DNA of 18,393 nucleotides from Melampsora larici-populina 98AG31 (Eukaryota > Basidiomycota > Pucciniomycetes > Pucciniales > Melampsoraceae), in contig NW_006768880.1 in the NCBI RefSeq assembly GCF_000204055.1, forward strand, positions 42,367 through 60,759. Reading direction: 5' to 3'. Under the pieces are notes generated by a model. It was not told where the DNA came from. It did no database searches and worked only from the letters and a program-made list of their open reading frames with translations. The position numbers and the translations under genes are program-made. This document shows, piece after piece, positions 17,096-18,393 of this stretch (within the stretch, counting starts at the first letter, position 1; each line of letters opens with the position of its first letter).

Positions 17096-18393
17096 ACTCT
17101 GAGTGTACGAGTCTGATAGTTTGAAGTAGAAGTGGTCTGTTAAGACTGAAAGGCTCAGATGAGTGCTGAGAAAGAACTAAGGTAAAATAATTGATTGATC
17201 GAGATAATAAAGTAAACACAAGAGATGTTGTTTGAAGCAGAAGGTCTTTGAAGGACTGGTAAATCGAGTATGGTGTTAAAGAGTAAGGATGAAGGTTAAT
17301 CAGCTTATTTATGAATAAACAGAAGGCTAATCAGAACGTCTAGGATGATGAGACGATGAGGAAACAGAAGAGACTCACCAGAAGTGGTCCTTTAAATAGC
17401 AAAGGTGAGAAGTAATCGGACGTAGGTAACTTTTTGAAGTAAAGCCAAGGATCATCCAGCGTAGGAGTTATCAAAAGAGGTGAAGACATGGTTGATTGGG
17501 GCAAGGTAGACGTTCTTGAGACTCTATCGCAGAAAGCTTGGCAAGATGAATCGAATGAAGATGAAGAGGAGATAAGCTCAAGACAGAGAACCGTGAGGCT
17601 AGAGGTTTGACCAGGTCTTGATGATACAGTCCGTGTATTAAGATTGTAGAGGAATAGAAGGATGTTATAGTTCCAATTGAGTGATCGAATCAGATGTAGG
17701 AGGTTGAACACTGTCAGTTGGTAGGTGTGATTGATCCAAGGACGTTGATGGTGAAGCTGGGATAGACTGAAGTCATGTGAGGTGGTCAGTGCATCAATTG
17801 AGAGCCTGAAGATCGATATCGCCACAATGAGATTGAGCAGAGTCATCTGGTAACATTTGAGAGGATGAGCAGACCCATGAGATGGTTGAGATAGTCCTGA
17901 GAGGGTGAATCAATTGGTGGATGAGCCTGAGGAGTATGAAGGAGGCCTGGTAATCCAGTTAACCCGTGACGTGAATTCGAAGTGAATTGTAGTTCAGGTT
18001 GTTGAGGACAGCTTTGAAAGAATGTAGGAGAGGTTGTAAGTCGAGATGAGATAAAGGTGAGGTGTTTGAGAGGTAGTGATGTAAGATACACTAATAGACC
18101 AGGTATGAGTGATTCATGAGGTAGGTATTGATAGCTTTGAAGGGAGAGAAAGGTGAGGTTGTTGAAGTTCAATCTCGATGAAGGAGATATCCAGGTGCTC
18201 CTAAAGGTGGGTGAGAGAGTTGTTGATGTGAGGTTGACTAGGAGAGATCACTCTTGCTGTCAATAGCGTGTCGAGGTTGATTCGAAGATGATGCAGATCA
18301 TCTGAGAGTGGTTTGAAGGCTGAGTCTTGAGGTAGAGGGTGCGATAAGCCACAGAATCGGTGTATGAGGTGGTGTGAGGGTTGGTGGAATCTT
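17096..18393. other. Strand-asymmetric region without a supportable gene
   Basis: The + strand is rich in purines and TTGAGG/GATGAG/GTTGAG words, so the - strand is rich in CCTCAA/CTCATC and all minus frames read Leu/Ser-rich. Two long minus frames (17,846-17,340, 18,172-17,843) lack recognisable motifs and overlap only at their ends. One possible exon starts with an ATG at 17,489 (MSSPLLITPTLDDPWLYFKK) and meets a donor GTGAGT at 17,378. The region could contain a decayed gene, but I cannot name or bound it. Confidence 0.3.

Noticed and set aside
1..18393. CRISPR arrays, tRNA or rRNA genes, bacterial-type operons
   Set aside because: No regularly spaced repeats with unique spacers, no cloverleaf or rRNA core sequences, and clear eukaryotic introns.

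Overview
The window looks like a transposon-rich stretch of a filamentous fungal genome. A basidiomycete, perhaps a rust (Pucciniales), fits best. The reasons are short GT-AG introns (66-102 bp), AT-rich intergenic DNA full of TGATCA/CAATCAA words, a recognisable B55/Cdc55 gene fragment, and nested LINE, copia and TA-target elements. The rust assignment is inference only.

Layout. (1) 1-751, + strand: a fragment of an intron-containing gene whose three exons splice in phase; it runs into a palindrome-rich, transposon-terminus-like segment (699-935). (2) About 941-13,991, - strand: an old LINE whose single long ORF carries an N-terminal region, an APE-type endonuclease and a reverse transcriptase. 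Two later insertions split it. (3) Insertion A, 2,323-8,586: a complete Ty1/copia element on the - strand, with 802-bp LTRs differing at 7 sites, a GAGTT target duplication, a PBS and a PPT. Its polyprotein is broken by one frameshift and one stop. (4) Insertion B, 9,584-11,797: a 2,214-bp DNA element without a transposase, with 14-bp perfect terminal inverted repeats and a TA target duplication. It carries a decayed piece of the PP2A regulatory subunit B (B55/Cdc55) gene. Removing A and B with one copy of each target duplication restores one LINE frame of about 1,522 codons, interrupted only by a TGA (9,244-9,246) and a TAA (1,730-1,732). (5) 13,992-15,521: no gene seen; a strong hairpin lies just upstream of the LINE start codon. 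(6) 15,522-16,862, - strand: an unrecognised two-exon gene of about 420 codons with a C-terminal zinc-knuckle-like motif and one apparent 1-nt deletion. (7) 16,863-18,393: probable upstream introns or exons of that gene, then strongly strand-biased sequence without a supportable gene.

How the parts relate. The LINE is the oldest layer; the TA element and the copia element are later, independent insertions into its ORF. All of the retroelement proteins are now broken, so none of the mobile elements looks autonomous as it stands. Several lesions are of the CGA-to-TGA kind, and four of the seven LTR differences lie at CpG, which suggests decay by methylcytosine deamination. The most interesting object is insertion B: a precisely bounded non-autonomous TA-target element with structured, repeat-bearing ends that has picked up part of a conserved signalling gene.
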